From contig CM067568.1 of assembly GCA_034336665.1 (NCBI GenBank), forward strand, positions 44,372,770 through 44,436,769: a stretch of 64,000 bases of DNA, written 5' to 3'. The notes under the pieces were generated by a model. The model was not told the DNA's origin. It ran no database searches and saw nothing but the letters and a program-made list of their open reading frames with translations. Shown here piece by piece: positions 1-11,400 of the stretch (position 1 is its first letter; the number at the start of each line of letters is the position of its first letter). The DNA comes from Luscinia megarhynchos (taxonomy: Eukaryota > Chordata > Aves > Passeriformes > Turdidae). Made by a program: the position numbers and the translations under genes.

Positions 1-3000
1 CAATCTCATTTTTCCCCATTTCTTCCAGTCTGTGTTTTCTTCCTCCCCACACAAAGCTACTATGTCCCGAGTGAGATCTGCTCAGCCACAACACAAACTC
101 AAGCTGCAACGTTTCTCTCAGACCTTCTTCATCACAACCCAGCCCTGCTCTTGCCTGACACGGCAGATCAGCAGGAACCCATCTGCTGCCTCCCCTGCCT
201 CCCTGTACCCACAGGTGGTTCACACTGCACACTCCCTGACCTGGTGTCTAATATCTGGGGTGCAGCAACTGCAGCTACAATGCCGGTGTGCTTAACCAGG
301 GCACTGGGACTGCCCAGCACCTCTGTGAATTTCCCGAGCAGCACTCCTGCAGCCTCCCCGGGCTCCAGTGTCAGTCCCTTTCTACTCTTAACCCTAAGTA
401 ATATTTTACTGTTCTGCTATTCCTCCTTTCAGACTGAAAGACATTTGTCCAATCTTGGCTTTGTGAGGTGTTGTCTTCCAGCCCTCTTCATCCTTGTCTA
501 GCAATCATTCTGTACCTCCATGTCCTCTCCCCCAGCTCCTGCTGTGGCTACAGTCTTGGTCTGGTCTGGATACCTTCCACACCCTGGGCATGATCTTACT
601 CACTCTGACACCAATTCCTACTGTGCCAATGTGAAATGCACTATCTGTCACTGACTCTCCTCTCCAGCCAAGCCCATTTCTCAGCCTGCCTTGCTGACAT
701 CTCTTGCTGGGCACCTCATCATCAAATCAAACCCAATATAGCTGCAATGGACCTTGTGATCTTCCTTTGCTTGCCCAGCCTCTCTATCCCTTCTGAACAA
801 ACTTCCACCCTCCCTGCTGCCCAGGCCTATAACCTCTTCCAGTTCTACCATTCTTCACAGCCTCACTCTTCCTGCAATACCACCTGACACACCATCAGGT
901 GGTATAACTCAGTGTAATTCCACTAACTCAAATGGCATTATACCAATTTACAAGAGATGAGTTTCTGTCCTGGTGCCTCTAAAAGCAAATATATTCTATT
1001 TGACAAGTAAAAACCTTCAGCCAGCTCCCTCAACATCTCCCGTATTTATTACTTTGATCTCTTGCCCTCTGGACTCCCAACAGCCACATTCTTTTCAAAA
1101 CATGACTCCTCCTGAAATTCTTACATGTCCCTTAGCTCTCCACTGCTCCCAACCCACAACATTCCCTTCCACTCTCTAGCCTTGCGTATCTACCCACTGT
1201 CTGCTCCTAAGCCAGTGCTTGGCTTCTTAAGCCTTCTGAATATACCTGCAATAATGTGGTGTGCTAACAATACTTAATTAACAGTAACAAATCATTCACT
1301 AATTCACAGATTTATTTTATGACAAAATAGAGGAAAAAAAGAAGTTTAAAAAAGAAAGGAGAGCCACCATGAAAGCTGAACACCAATTTCAAATTTAGAC
1401 ACAATTAAAAAGTACATGTTTAACACAAGGCAGGCACATCTGCAAATGTATGCCATGAATCACCAAGATTACATGAAGTATTAAATGTTATTTGTGTTCC
1501 CCAACACCAAGCACTATGCTATCCCAGGTAAGCTGAAAGTTTCATAACCATTTTAACACCAGTATAAATCTCTGCTTAAGCCAAACATGCCACAGTATGA
1601 AATGATCCAATGGATACAACAATAACACCTGTGTCTTCACACTTCCTAGACCCCACACTGAAGTTTTGTAATGGCTGGAGACTTAGCACCTAGTGGGTCT
1701 GACCTAACCACTGCAGCTATTGTTGCATAAATGTTTCCAGTTTATTAAAAAAAAATCAGAAAAAGAGAAAAACCACCAAAAAAACTTACATGTTTTGTTC
1801 AGATTAGTATCCACTAAAAAAAAAAAGCAGTTTCCAAAAAGTAGAATAGCATCTGCATTTAGGGTTTTCCACACCTGGAAGGCTGCAAGAATGTGGAGGC
1901 AAGATCAGGTCTTAAATGAGAGTACTAAGAACTTAACCATATGCACCATGCCAAAATGATAAAATGTTAATGAAGTGAAAGTATATTAGTGAATTATTAA
2001 AATTTCACTCCTCTCTGCAGAGCACAGAGTAAGAAAAACACAGTGAAGATAATGATAAAAATAGGATCAAAACATTTGGATCCCTTCAGCACCTCCAACA
2101 TAAAAGCTCTACAAAATCTGGTGTTAAAATTAACATATTAATTGAGTAGCTTCTACAAATGATCTACTGTAAAACCAAGTTCAAAACAAGTTGGAGTTGG
2201 GGGTAAAATGAGACACAATTCAGTTAAATCTAGATGGGTCAGGCCTACAGCTCCCTCCCATTTCTAATAACCTCTCATAACCCCTCTAATGCCTCTGTTC
2301 CTCTCCACAGCAAGCTCAGCCAACAATTAAATTGTCCACAGAAGATCTCAGAGAGGGAAGTAACAGTGAGCAGGGCTCTCCACGGATGGGCTGGGCTGGG
2401 GAGTTCATGTCTGGGTGCTATGCCAGCAGTTTTGTCCAGGGAGAAGTGTGGCCTCACTGTGAAGCCCAAGAGACGACCCAGAAAGCAGCTCTGCAGCAGG
2501 GTCCTGCAGGGCTGCCAGGGGTGCAGAGAGGAGCCCTGCTCCAGAGGCAGGGCCACAGGAGACACCAGGCCACTGCTCTCAGTGGGGCAGGCTAAGGTCT
2601 GGCAGAGAACCACACCAAAAACAACAAGGGCTTTGCCACAGAGTATTAACAAGCAATTTCCAAAGAAGCTGCCATTATGCAAAATGCATTCCAGGGTCTA
2701 GCTTGGATTGCCTTGTACATAAAGTCCTGTCTGATAGGAAGTCTGGAATGCTCTCCTTGCAACAAAAGTAAATATGCCCAGACATGGTGAGCAGGCTCTA
2801 TCAGCAAGCTGGTGGCAGGTAAGCAGTTTGCCATCAGGATCCCACCAGGGAATCTCACACTTTAGCCTGAGCAAACAGTTCAGTGCAGGGTCCCACCACA
2901 ACTCAGAACATGGGAGGTGGGCAAAGGAAGAAACTTGGTGTAGGCCAACTGCATCCCACTCCTGGAATAACACCTGTCTTTATTTGGCTTTAATCTATTT

Positions 3001-4539
3001 TCAGTAAAAGGTAAAACACGCAGTGTTGGAAATTTCATTGTATCAGTTAATTGATAAAAATTCCTGCCAATGCTGTGAAAAAAATCCCAATGTTAAACAT
3101 CTAGGCAGATCTTTCCATTCAGTGGCACCTACCAAGCCTGATCAGAGGTCACAGCCTTGCCATCTGTCTGTGCTGCAGTCAGTGAGGACTCAGAGAAAAC
3201 CACCTCCAGCAGAGACTCCTCGACTACAGACAGGAGAAATAAAAATGCAACAAAATACTGTGCAACATAATAAGTAGAAGGTTTGCTCCAGTAGACTTAG
3301 CCTGTCCGTTTTTTGCAGACATTATGGAATAGCTGCACTTCATGGAAGGTTTTGTAAGAGCATAATAAAGAGCATTCCCTAAGAGTGGTGGGGAGAAAAT
3401 GACCCCCAGCAAGCAAGTGGCCACCAGAGCCTGGGCTAATGTGAGCATGGTCCTACACAACCCACCTGACAGTTGTGTGTCCAGCCATGGTTTCAGCCAT
3501 TCCCAGGCCCCCTGCACCCCTCCACCTCCAGAGCAGGGCTATCCCACTGTGTCCATCCTCGGGGAACAAACGGGACACACGGAGCCTCACTCTGTGCACT
3601 ACACTGACACCCAGGGTACACACTTTTGGCTGCAGAACCAGCCTCAGCTCACAACAGTTACTAAGTCTCAAGGATGCTAAAGGCACCTAAAGTCTTACAG
3701 TGAGTTTAGGGAGGGCTTGAGTTGTTCTCATGCTTGGCAGCTCAACTTGAGGCATTTTTAACGGAGCAGAATTTCCAAAACTCTAGGAGAGAATCACTTC
3801 CCAAAAACTGCCCTGTCTTGCAGAGCTTCAGGCTGGTTTCCCAGAATCAGCTGATCACTTCTGAAAATACACAGCTGTAACTTTACACTTAACTGAAACA
3901 CTGCTCTGTTGGAGTCCTTTTTTTTTTTTTTTCATTATTTTGTTACAATTTTACTTTGGCTTGGTCATGAGAGAAGGTAACAAGGCAAATGCAGTTGCAT
4001 TACAAATATGTCAAAATTCTGGCCAAAGTCACACTGTATTGTGTTACATCTGAAGTCATGGACAGGCAAATTCCAGCATCAACCACAATAGTCCATTTTA
4101 GGCTGCCAGACAGCCCTGGTAGTGTCTCCTGTCAGGAACAGCTCCGAACACCAAGACATCTCTTACAACCAAAACCCACCACTTTAACCCATTCAGCATG
4201 CCAGGCAGCTTCTCACAAGTTTATATAACTTTTCCATGTTCTCCCCTCAAAACCTTCTGCAAAGCTTAACACCATAAAAACCCTGTTGTGAGCTGACATC
4301 AGAGAAATGTTTATTTCCCTGAGCCTCCCTGCTTATGAGAACATACAGACCTAAACCACAGCCCTCACCTTTGCTCTGAACCTTCATCCAAAGCCGTGTC
4401 TAATCTTACAAGCCTCCAACCTGGCATCCCAGCCATGCTGGGCAGAGATCAGAAAGCAGCTGGCATCTTCTGAAACCACTGCTTATATTCTCACCCCCAG
4501 CCCCACATCCCAAATACATACACACTGCACTGGATTAGC

Positions 4540-4930
4540 ATGAGTACGCTTGGGAAACACAAACATTTTCAAAGTTTTAATCCATTAGCAATTGCTAATT
4601 AAGGGGCAATTAATTTAACTCCAGCTCTGCTCCCAATTTGCCTTGCAACTTTGTGCAGCCCATGTGAAATGCTAAGTTTCAGTTTCCTATGCTCCCACAA
4701 CTTCTGTGGATATTAGAACATTAATTTCTGTAAAGTGATTTATGATTCATGATGAAAGGCCGTTCAGAACTGTAAGAACTGCCCCTATTAGTAAAATAAC
4801 TGGTGCATTTTTTGATCTTTCATCTTAATGGGGGAAGAAAAAGAAAAGCCCAGCCGAGTATGAGCAATGAGGCTCAAAAGGTAAAAATTGCAAATTGGAC
4901 ACATCTGAAAACATAGCCCAGAAAGGCTGG
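4540..4930. promoter_or_regulatory. FOXN3: Candidate conserved enhancer in intron 1
   Basis: A compact segment rich in homeodomain-type ATTA/TAAT sites. It is centred on a perfect 16-bp palindrome, ATTAGCAATTGCTAAT, at 4,584-4,599, followed closely by further AATTAA motifs. The block is free of recognisable repeats. Its composition resembles conserved noncoding elements that cluster around transcription-factor genes such as FOXN3. Conservation itself cannot be seen from one sequence, so this is a motif-based inference. Confidence 0.35.
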
Positions 4931-6639
4931 TGGGGTGTTTTTTTTATAGCAGCAAAAAATGACAGGACAACACCAGCATTTAACTTCTTGCATTTCCCTT
5001 GGGAATGCCTGACATCATAAAACTTTCACAAACTAAAATCATTAGAGATAAATAAAGTAGCACAGACATGGAGGGTGATGAAGGGTCAAACTAGAAGACA
5101 CCTAATCCTGCTCATTTCCTTCAATGTGTAAAAACAAGTAACCGACACGTTTCCTGCCCGTGAACCTTCCTGCCGATAAGGGTGCTCCCAACAACAGGAA
5201 ATTCGCCTCTAGAAGCAAAAGCACACTTCTGCTACCAAGCCAAACCTTCTCCATCTGAACTCCACAGCAATTAACAGCAGCATCTGTCTAACCAGAAGTG
5301 AGCTGGATTAAACAACTGCCTGACTCCCTAAGCCTCTCCCAGCACAGGGAGGGGGTCCCACCTCCTGCACCCAGCTGCCAGCCCAGCTGCCAGCAGGGAC
5401 TCCTCAATCAGAAGCAGTCACTGCTCCCTCTGGCTCTACCGTCCCTTCAGCCTGCTCTGCCTCCAACCAAGTTTTAAAGTCAGGCCTTGGGTTTTTCAGA
5501 CAGCACGATCCAAGGGTGTGGGTAAAGAGGTTACTGATCATCTTCACCTCAGTCCCCTGCACGATTTACCTCCTGATCTGCAAGACCTGATCACCAGTCT
5601 CTGGTTCTCTTCAGAAATAATAATACAAAAAGTGTAATAAGCAACCAAACCAGTCATTTAAGGTTTCAAAGTGATGATTTACACAGTGGGTAAAGCACTA
5701 AAGTGCTATTTTGCAGCTTGGTCACTACAAAATGAAGATTAAAGAAAGCAACAAAAGGAAATGTTTTGGAGAAAATGCAGTGAATACTCAAAGGCATCTC
5801 TCTATCACAAACATCTGAAATCAACGGGTACTGCCCAAGAAAATAAGCAAAAACATTAACACCTTTCTTGTGAGTTTGCTGTGAAATAGCTCTTTCCTGC
5901 TTCAAAAGCAAAATAGCTCTCTCCTTTCACACGCAATAAACTTTCAATAGTCCAGCAAAGTAAAACTTCAATTTACGACAATAATAGTCTGATTTTCTCA
6001 TGCTGCATTCAGCAGCAATGAAGTATATTTCATTCTCATATCTCTGCTTTTCTCCTCATAGCATTCTATAACAGAACTGTTTGCTTTTTTTCTTAAAAGC
6101 ACTGCAAAGGGCTTCCCAGAGTCATTCACCACATTTTGTTTTTTTTTAATAGGTGAGGCAGATCTGTGAAATGGCCTTAATATGCAAGTCCAAATCATTA
6201 CATCTTAATATAACTTCACAATACAAAGGAACAGAGAGAGATGAATCCGAACTTTATTTCCCAGGTTCACAGATGCCCAAAGAAACATGGCCTGATCATT
6301 CAATTACAAAAGTCATCCCTTGCTACTTTTGCCTTCTAAGCCCCATGATCCTTCTGCTTTGAGCCTTTCTCAGGTCAGGCTGGGGCAGGACACCAGTGGG
6401 CACGGGGCAGGTGGCAGCATCTCCCCAACTCCTCCTTGGATGGAAAGTGTGGGACAACGTCCAGGGAGGAGGGAGGGCGGCGGCGGTGCAGGGATTTATT
6501 GTAAAATGACCTTGATTTGACAGGCATGTTCTCAGGTTTCAACAGATGCTGTGGGAAAGGCAACAGCAGCCAAGGCGGTCTGCAGGCATTTCTGATGATA
6601 TGCAGACTTTTTCCTTCTGCCTTTTTTTTTAAATACATT

Positions 6640-6654
6640 GGGGGGGGGGGGGGG
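6640..6654 (+). repeat. Homopolymer G15
   Basis: Fifteen consecutive G residues on the plus strand (C on the minus) lie about 1.3 kb inside the inferred intron. A run of this length is slippage-prone and can form G-quadruplex-like structure. The exact count is also prone to sequencing error. Confidence 0.9.
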
Positions 6655-6729
6655 AGTCTTCTCAGTTTCCATGACAACAGTGTCTCCACTTGTCTGTTAT
6701 TAGATACCATCCGCTTCCTGTGTCTAAAT

Positions 6730-7330
6730 TTTTAAACCAATCAGAAAAGTGTTTATAGATTTTGAGCTCCTGGGACAGTCCCTCTCCTCCAAGAGAGCTA
6801 CTTTAATGACACGTAACGCGCCGGCAGCCAGGGCTGCGAGGCCTTATATTTTTGGCTGCAAAGTGATCACAGTTTACACTGCTTACCGGCTGATTCACGG
6901 GCTGTGCCAGAGAAATTTGGGGCTTTACTGCCCCATTTACTGTGCCCTTAATAGACGTCACCACGTCAGATTGTTTTAAAAACCACACAAACTCATTTCA
7001 TTGTTCGCCGATTTTTGTTTCTGGTTCATCCCGTGAAACAGCAGGATGTGTCCCTGCGTGACACGCGATGGCCCCGGCGAGGCCGTCACCCCACCGGGGT
7101 ATCCTGACGGAAATGCATTCACGGCACAGCATCGCCTGCTGCAATTAAAGTTTCGGCAAACTGGGCTCTAAGAGCAGCCGCACTGTAACAGTGCGAGCAG
7201 ATTTACACAGGCAAATTTTTGATGATGTAAATAATACCTGGCCGCATCACAGTCGGCAAATCAATAAGGAAATCCTTCTCCAGGGCGCAGGGACACCCGC
7301 ATACATTGTGAAGGAATTAACGCACGCTAA
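6730..7330. promoter_or_regulatory. FOXN3: Promoter-proximal candidate regulatory element
   Basis: Repeat-free sequence lies just downstream (minus strand) of the CpG island, with scattered CpGs and many transcription-factor-like motifs. On the minus strand TGACGTGGTGACGTC (6,954-6,968) gives two CRE half-sites nine bases apart. A forkhead consensus GTAAATA lies at 7,227-7,233. Dense motif content next to a developmental promoter suggests a conserved enhancer or 5' regulatory block. The role is inferred from composition and position. Confidence 0.4.
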
Positions 7331-7963
7331 GTCCAGTTAAGTGAAGAGCCGGCACTGAAGACCGACAAGCAACGGGGAGCTGCTGTGAGAAGGGGAAAAT
7401 CGCTTTCCCGGCGGCTCTGACAGACCAGCACCGCCGGAGGAGGATGCCCTTCAGGCGGGTGTGCAGGCACAGACGGAGCCCGGGAAGCACCGAGCGGCTC
7501 CTTCCCGGGCGGGGATCCAGGCGCCGGCGGCACGCAGGAACAAAAGGGAGCGGTGGGGGGGCTGCCGCCGCCGGCCGCGCCGCTGCCCCGCCAGCGCCCG
7601 CCGAGCCGGGCCGGAGCCGGAGCGCCCGGGCCGCGCTGCCGGGGCACAGCCCGCCCGGGACGCGGGACGCGACCCGCACCCGCCCCGCACGCGGCTCCGG
7701 CTCGCCCCAGGGCGCCCTTCCCTTCCGTTCCCTTCCCCACCGCCCGTGGCCGGCGGGGCTGCTCGGCGGCGGGACGGCGGCAGCAGCGCGGGGCAGCCCT
7801 CACTAGCCCCGCCCGCGGCACCCGCCGGCCCGGAGGCCCCAAAAGTTTGGCCGCCGCTCCGTGGCCCGGGAGGGACGGGGCGCGGCGACAGCGGCCGGCC
7901 CGGGCGGGCGGGCGGGCACCCGCGCACGCTCCCGATGACACCGCGAAACGCCCCCGCCGTTAC

Positions 7964-8100
7964 CTCGGTGCGCGGCCCGCGCTGCCCGCCGCCGCGGGGT
8001 GGTGGGCGCTCCCCGCGGCCGCCCCGCTCCGCGCCCCGCGGCGGGAGGCAGCCGGAGGCAGCCGCAGCCCGCGCCGCCGCTGCCGCCCCCAGCCCGCCCC
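7964..8100 (-). other. FOXN3: Putative FOXN3 5' noncoding exon 1
   Basis: On the minus strand the sequence reads ...GCACCGAG|GTAACGGC, a strong splice donor inside the CpG island. The GT is at 7,963-7,962. The exon's 5' limit is not visible. I put it near 8,100, just downstream on the minus strand of the GC-box cluster at 8,138-8,163, as is usual for TATA-less promoters. No ORF here has the codon pattern or motif of a forkhead protein, so I treat the exon as 5' UTR, consistent with FOXN3 transcripts that begin with noncoding exons. CAGE or RNA-seq would fix the start. Confidence 0.5.
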
Positions 8101-8137
8101 CGGCGGCGGCGCCGCGCCCCGCCGGGCCCTAGCGCCG

Positions 8138-8163
8138 CCCGCCCGCCCCGCCCCGCCCCGCCG
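8138..8163 (-). promoter_or_regulatory. FOXN3: GC-box (Sp1-type) array
   Basis: Tandem CCGCC/CCCGC units on the plus strand equal repeated GGGCGG on the minus strand, placed just upstream of the inferred minus-strand exon. Sp/KLF factors bind such boxes and set start sites in TATA-less CpG promoters. The pattern is seen directly; its role is inferred. Confidence 0.55.
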
Positions 8164-8430
8164 GGCCGGCCCCCGCACTGGCGGCGCTGCCCGCGCCGGC
8201 TTCCCCGAGGAAACTTCGGGAGCGGGGAGCTGCCGGGGGCGGGCGGAGAGGGGCTGCTCCCTCGGCGGTGCTTTCCTGCGGAGGAGGCAGGTCCCACGCG
8301 TTCTGTCCCACTCCCTTCAGGGGGAACCCCTGGCGCCGCTGTCCCGTCAGTGCCCACACGCCCCGGTGCCTGCCTTGGCCGGCGCGGTGCGACCGGGAAC
8401 GGCCTTCGCGCCACCGGAGCCGGTGTTTTG

Positions 8431-11400
8431 TACCTTGAAAAACAAGACACACAGAACTACTACTGGTATTTTTTACCGTCTCTACCCGCCGGGAGCCTCA
8501 GCGAGGCCTGACACCTCCGTGCATCGTATTTATGGCTGAAAACAGAGAAAGCTCTCCATGCCAGAAGAGCCTGCAGTGCCGAGGGGTCTCCTGCTGCCCA
8601 CCCTCTGCCCCTCTGCAGCCCGCGCTCCTGCTGCTTGTCCTGCCGTGCTGCCGTGGCAGCAGGTGAGGCTGGCAGGATCTCAGAGGGAGCTGGTGCCATC
8701 AACACTGCCACACGCCTGCGGACTGTCAAGCCTGTAATGGGCATTTAATTATTAATTTTTAGTTAGCTTTCTCTAACCAACCCTGTAGAATGACAACTCG
8801 AGGTATATGTGATTGCTCTAGTGATTACAGGAAAAGCCTAACTCGTCCTTTTAGATTTACTTTATCATAATATGGGAATGGCTGGCTCAGGATAGAATGA
8901 GATTTTTTTTCTTTTCCCATAAGGGATACATTCTTTCCTGAACACAAAGCTTGCTTACATATAGGATAGAATGACAGCTGTATGCTCCCAACTCCTTTTC
9001 CTGCCTACTCAAACTCCACTACTCTACAGGACTGCCAACCCCAGACCAACTTGCTTTGCTGTGGGCATGACACAAGGAGACCCAGATTTTGCACCAGCAT
9101 ATTGCACAACAATGTACAAAAAGTATCAACTCTGAATTTTGATGACAAGATTTGAAAAAAGAAAAGGAATGGCGTTTTCTATCTATATCAAATATAGCTT
9201 TACTAGGAAATGGAAAATTGTTCCTCTGCCCTTTTATCTTGCTGTCTCCAAGTTGATTTTGAAAAGCCAGTAGAGGCTGGAGTAGCAGTGTAGTCTTTCC
9301 ATTTGTAAAACTTGCTGGCATGAACCTTCTCCCTTCCCCCATCTTGGTCCTAGTTAGATCCCTGAGCACTGCTCGTCTGTGCAGATGCCAAAATCTCCTG
9401 TTGATTCTCTGATGCTCGCCTCTTCAATGGATGGATGGGCTCAGTTTATTCCAAAGTGAATATAAAACCTTGGGGTTTCCTGAGCAAAGTTACAGTTTTC
9501 ATTTTGTAGGTGGTTTTGGTGACACAGACACAGAGACAATCCCATCCCACAGGATTCCTGTGTAAGACACACAGGTTACTCGTTCAGTTCAGTTGAAAGT
9601 TTTCTACTGACTGCTCTGCAAAAGCTCTGCAAAAGCTCTGCAAAATTTTCAAAGACTGTGTCAGGATAGATCAGCCTGGCTTGCCGAATGCCCTTGCAGC
9701 AAAGCACTGACAAAAATCAGGTGTGGAATGAACCCAACCTCAGGCTCCTCTTCCAGGCTTGTTTCCTGGTTCTGGTGGATAACCATTGGAGTGATGGCCA
9801 CTGGAGAAGCTCTCAAGGTAGAAACGCCTGATTTAGTTTTAGTGACAACACTCCAAGTGCAGCTGAACATTTGGGCTCAACTATTGATGCAGCTAGAGCT
9901 GGGGACCCTGGGCACCATGTTAATAACAAGATATCTATTAATTTTATTTAAACATATAGATACCTGTTTGCAATGTCATCACATAAGGAAATCTCACAGA
10001 TGCCAACAGAGACTCCATGATCTTGGCCCTATTGAAGTAATGTCCAAGTCTTGTAATGAACCTGCATACTACAGGTGCTGATAATCCTCTCAGGGCTACT
10101 TAATACCAACAATACAAACAAGGCATCTTTTCCTGTGCTTACCATTAACTCTAAGGCAGGTATTTTTCCTAATGAAATCGCTCTTAACATTTCTTTGCTC
10201 TTTGATCAGATCATCTGAATTACTCTGTGCCTGCATCTATGCTAACCACAGCCATTTGAAGCCTCAGCCTAAGTTCCTTCAAAATTTAGCCACAAGTATG
10301 TGCATTTCCCTTCTTCTGTTGTTTTCTTTCAGTGATGAAGCTTCATTATTCTTTCATTTCTTCCTTCTTCCTCCCACTCATGTATTTGAGGCTTTCTTAC
10401 ATGCTTTGTAGCTCTACTTCCCACCTCCTCCTCATTTAGATCCTTCCAAAAGAAAAGAGTGTTTTAGAAGACCCACATTTGCAAGGGAAAAATATTAATA
10501 GTGGAAAATTTCTCAGAGATGCATTTTTCCTATGCCTGCAAGTGCATCTTGTCTCTCTGTATCAATCCAAGCAATGCTAACTCTCCCATGTAGAGGCTGC
10601 TTTGTTATCTCTATCTGCCGGATTAAATTAATGGAGATGAAATTTTTACCTCTCTCCAAACTGGGGAGAATTTATGATTTATCCTGTAGAAGTTTTCTGA
10701 TGTCCACATCAGTCCATTTTATCTAATTTTCCTTGGAGTTTTTCATTAAGCCTTGCTCTCCTGGAGAGTCTGCAAATCCAAGCTCTCCAGCTAACAACTC
10801 CTGGGTTATTTCTGTCTCTTGGTCCGAGTTTGCAGCCCCCAGAGCAGCCCCAGGGCACAGGTGACTCTTCTCCTACCTCAGGAAAAAATGCCTCTGCTGC
10901 CTTTTCTCTGCTGCCAGCACAATGTGGTGCTTGCTCCAGGGTCAAACAGATGAGAGGCCCTTTGCCACAGGGATCCCTCTTGGGAAAGGCTCCAGTCTCA
11001 CAGGGAAGGCAGCTCAAAAGGAGCTTGACTGCATCTACTGAGTAGCTCTAAGTCCATCTATAAAACCCCTTGTGCCTTTTCAAGGTCTTGCTGTAGCAAG
11101 ACGTGATTATTTATCAAGGAGTGGAGCTAGGTGTTGCATGAACAGTGAACAGTGCTCCTGTGTATGCCCTGCCCCACAACTCCATTGTGTTATGTTAATA
11201 CCCATTCCCTTTTTTTACTTCCAAAATTTTTTAACCAAGACTGGAATGTGTGGGGAGCTCCCAGGACAGGTGGTGTGGCTAATAGAGGCCACATAAAATT
11301 GAGCATAACTGTGGTAGGAGATTGGTCACCATATAACTGCTCAATTGTCACTTCCAAAATGTCACTTAATAGCTGTGCTCTTTACCCTGCTTGTTTCTTG

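Larger units (their letters stand above)
1..7963 (-). other. FOXN3: FOXN3 intron 1 (partial)
   Basis: This is sequence downstream (minus strand) of the 5' exon donor at 7,964. No coding exon is recognised in it. Positions 1-1,200 are C- and T-rich with short spurious ORFs. Positions 1,250-2,230 are AT-rich, and 2,230-3,700 is moderately GC-rich with overlapping ORFs on both strands but no protein signature. A T15 run lies at 3,918-3,932 and a G15 run at 6,640-6,654. Positions 4,931-6,730 hold nothing I can name. Two stretches that look evolutionarily constrained are listed separately. The intron continues beyond the left edge, and its status depends on the promoter direction being minus. Confidence 0.55.
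7440..8430. promoter_or_regulatory. FOXN3: CpG-island promoter, assigned to FOXN3
   Basis: About 1 kb of very GC- and CpG-rich sequence contrasts sharply with AT-rich flanks. It contains a GC-box array near 8,138-8,163 (repeated CCGCC on the plus strand, so GGCGG on the minus), GGGC/CGGG tandem runs near 7,900-7,918, and no clear TATA or CCAAT box. This is the architecture of a vertebrate housekeeping or developmental promoter. Direction is inferred as minus from the good donor at 7,964/7,963. The FOXN3 name comes from synteny: in mammals FOXN3 lies next to EFCAB11 on the same strand, on the side predicted here. FOXN3 encodes a forkhead/winged-helix repressor whose coding exons are outside this window. 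An alternative is a lineage-specific or noncoding gene using this island. Confidence 0.75.

Noticed and set aside
2234..2701. 155-codon plus and 135-codon minus ORFs in intron 1
   Set aside because: They overlap on opposite strands in a GC-richer patch with no family signature or splice sites that fit.
7327..8539. Long ORFs on both strands across the CpG island (up to 328 codons)
   Set aside because: They overlap in many frames and consist of Pro/Ala/Arg/Gly-rich low-complexity translation, as expected where GC-rich DNA lacks stop codons. None carries a domain, and the region behaves as promoter and 5' UTR.
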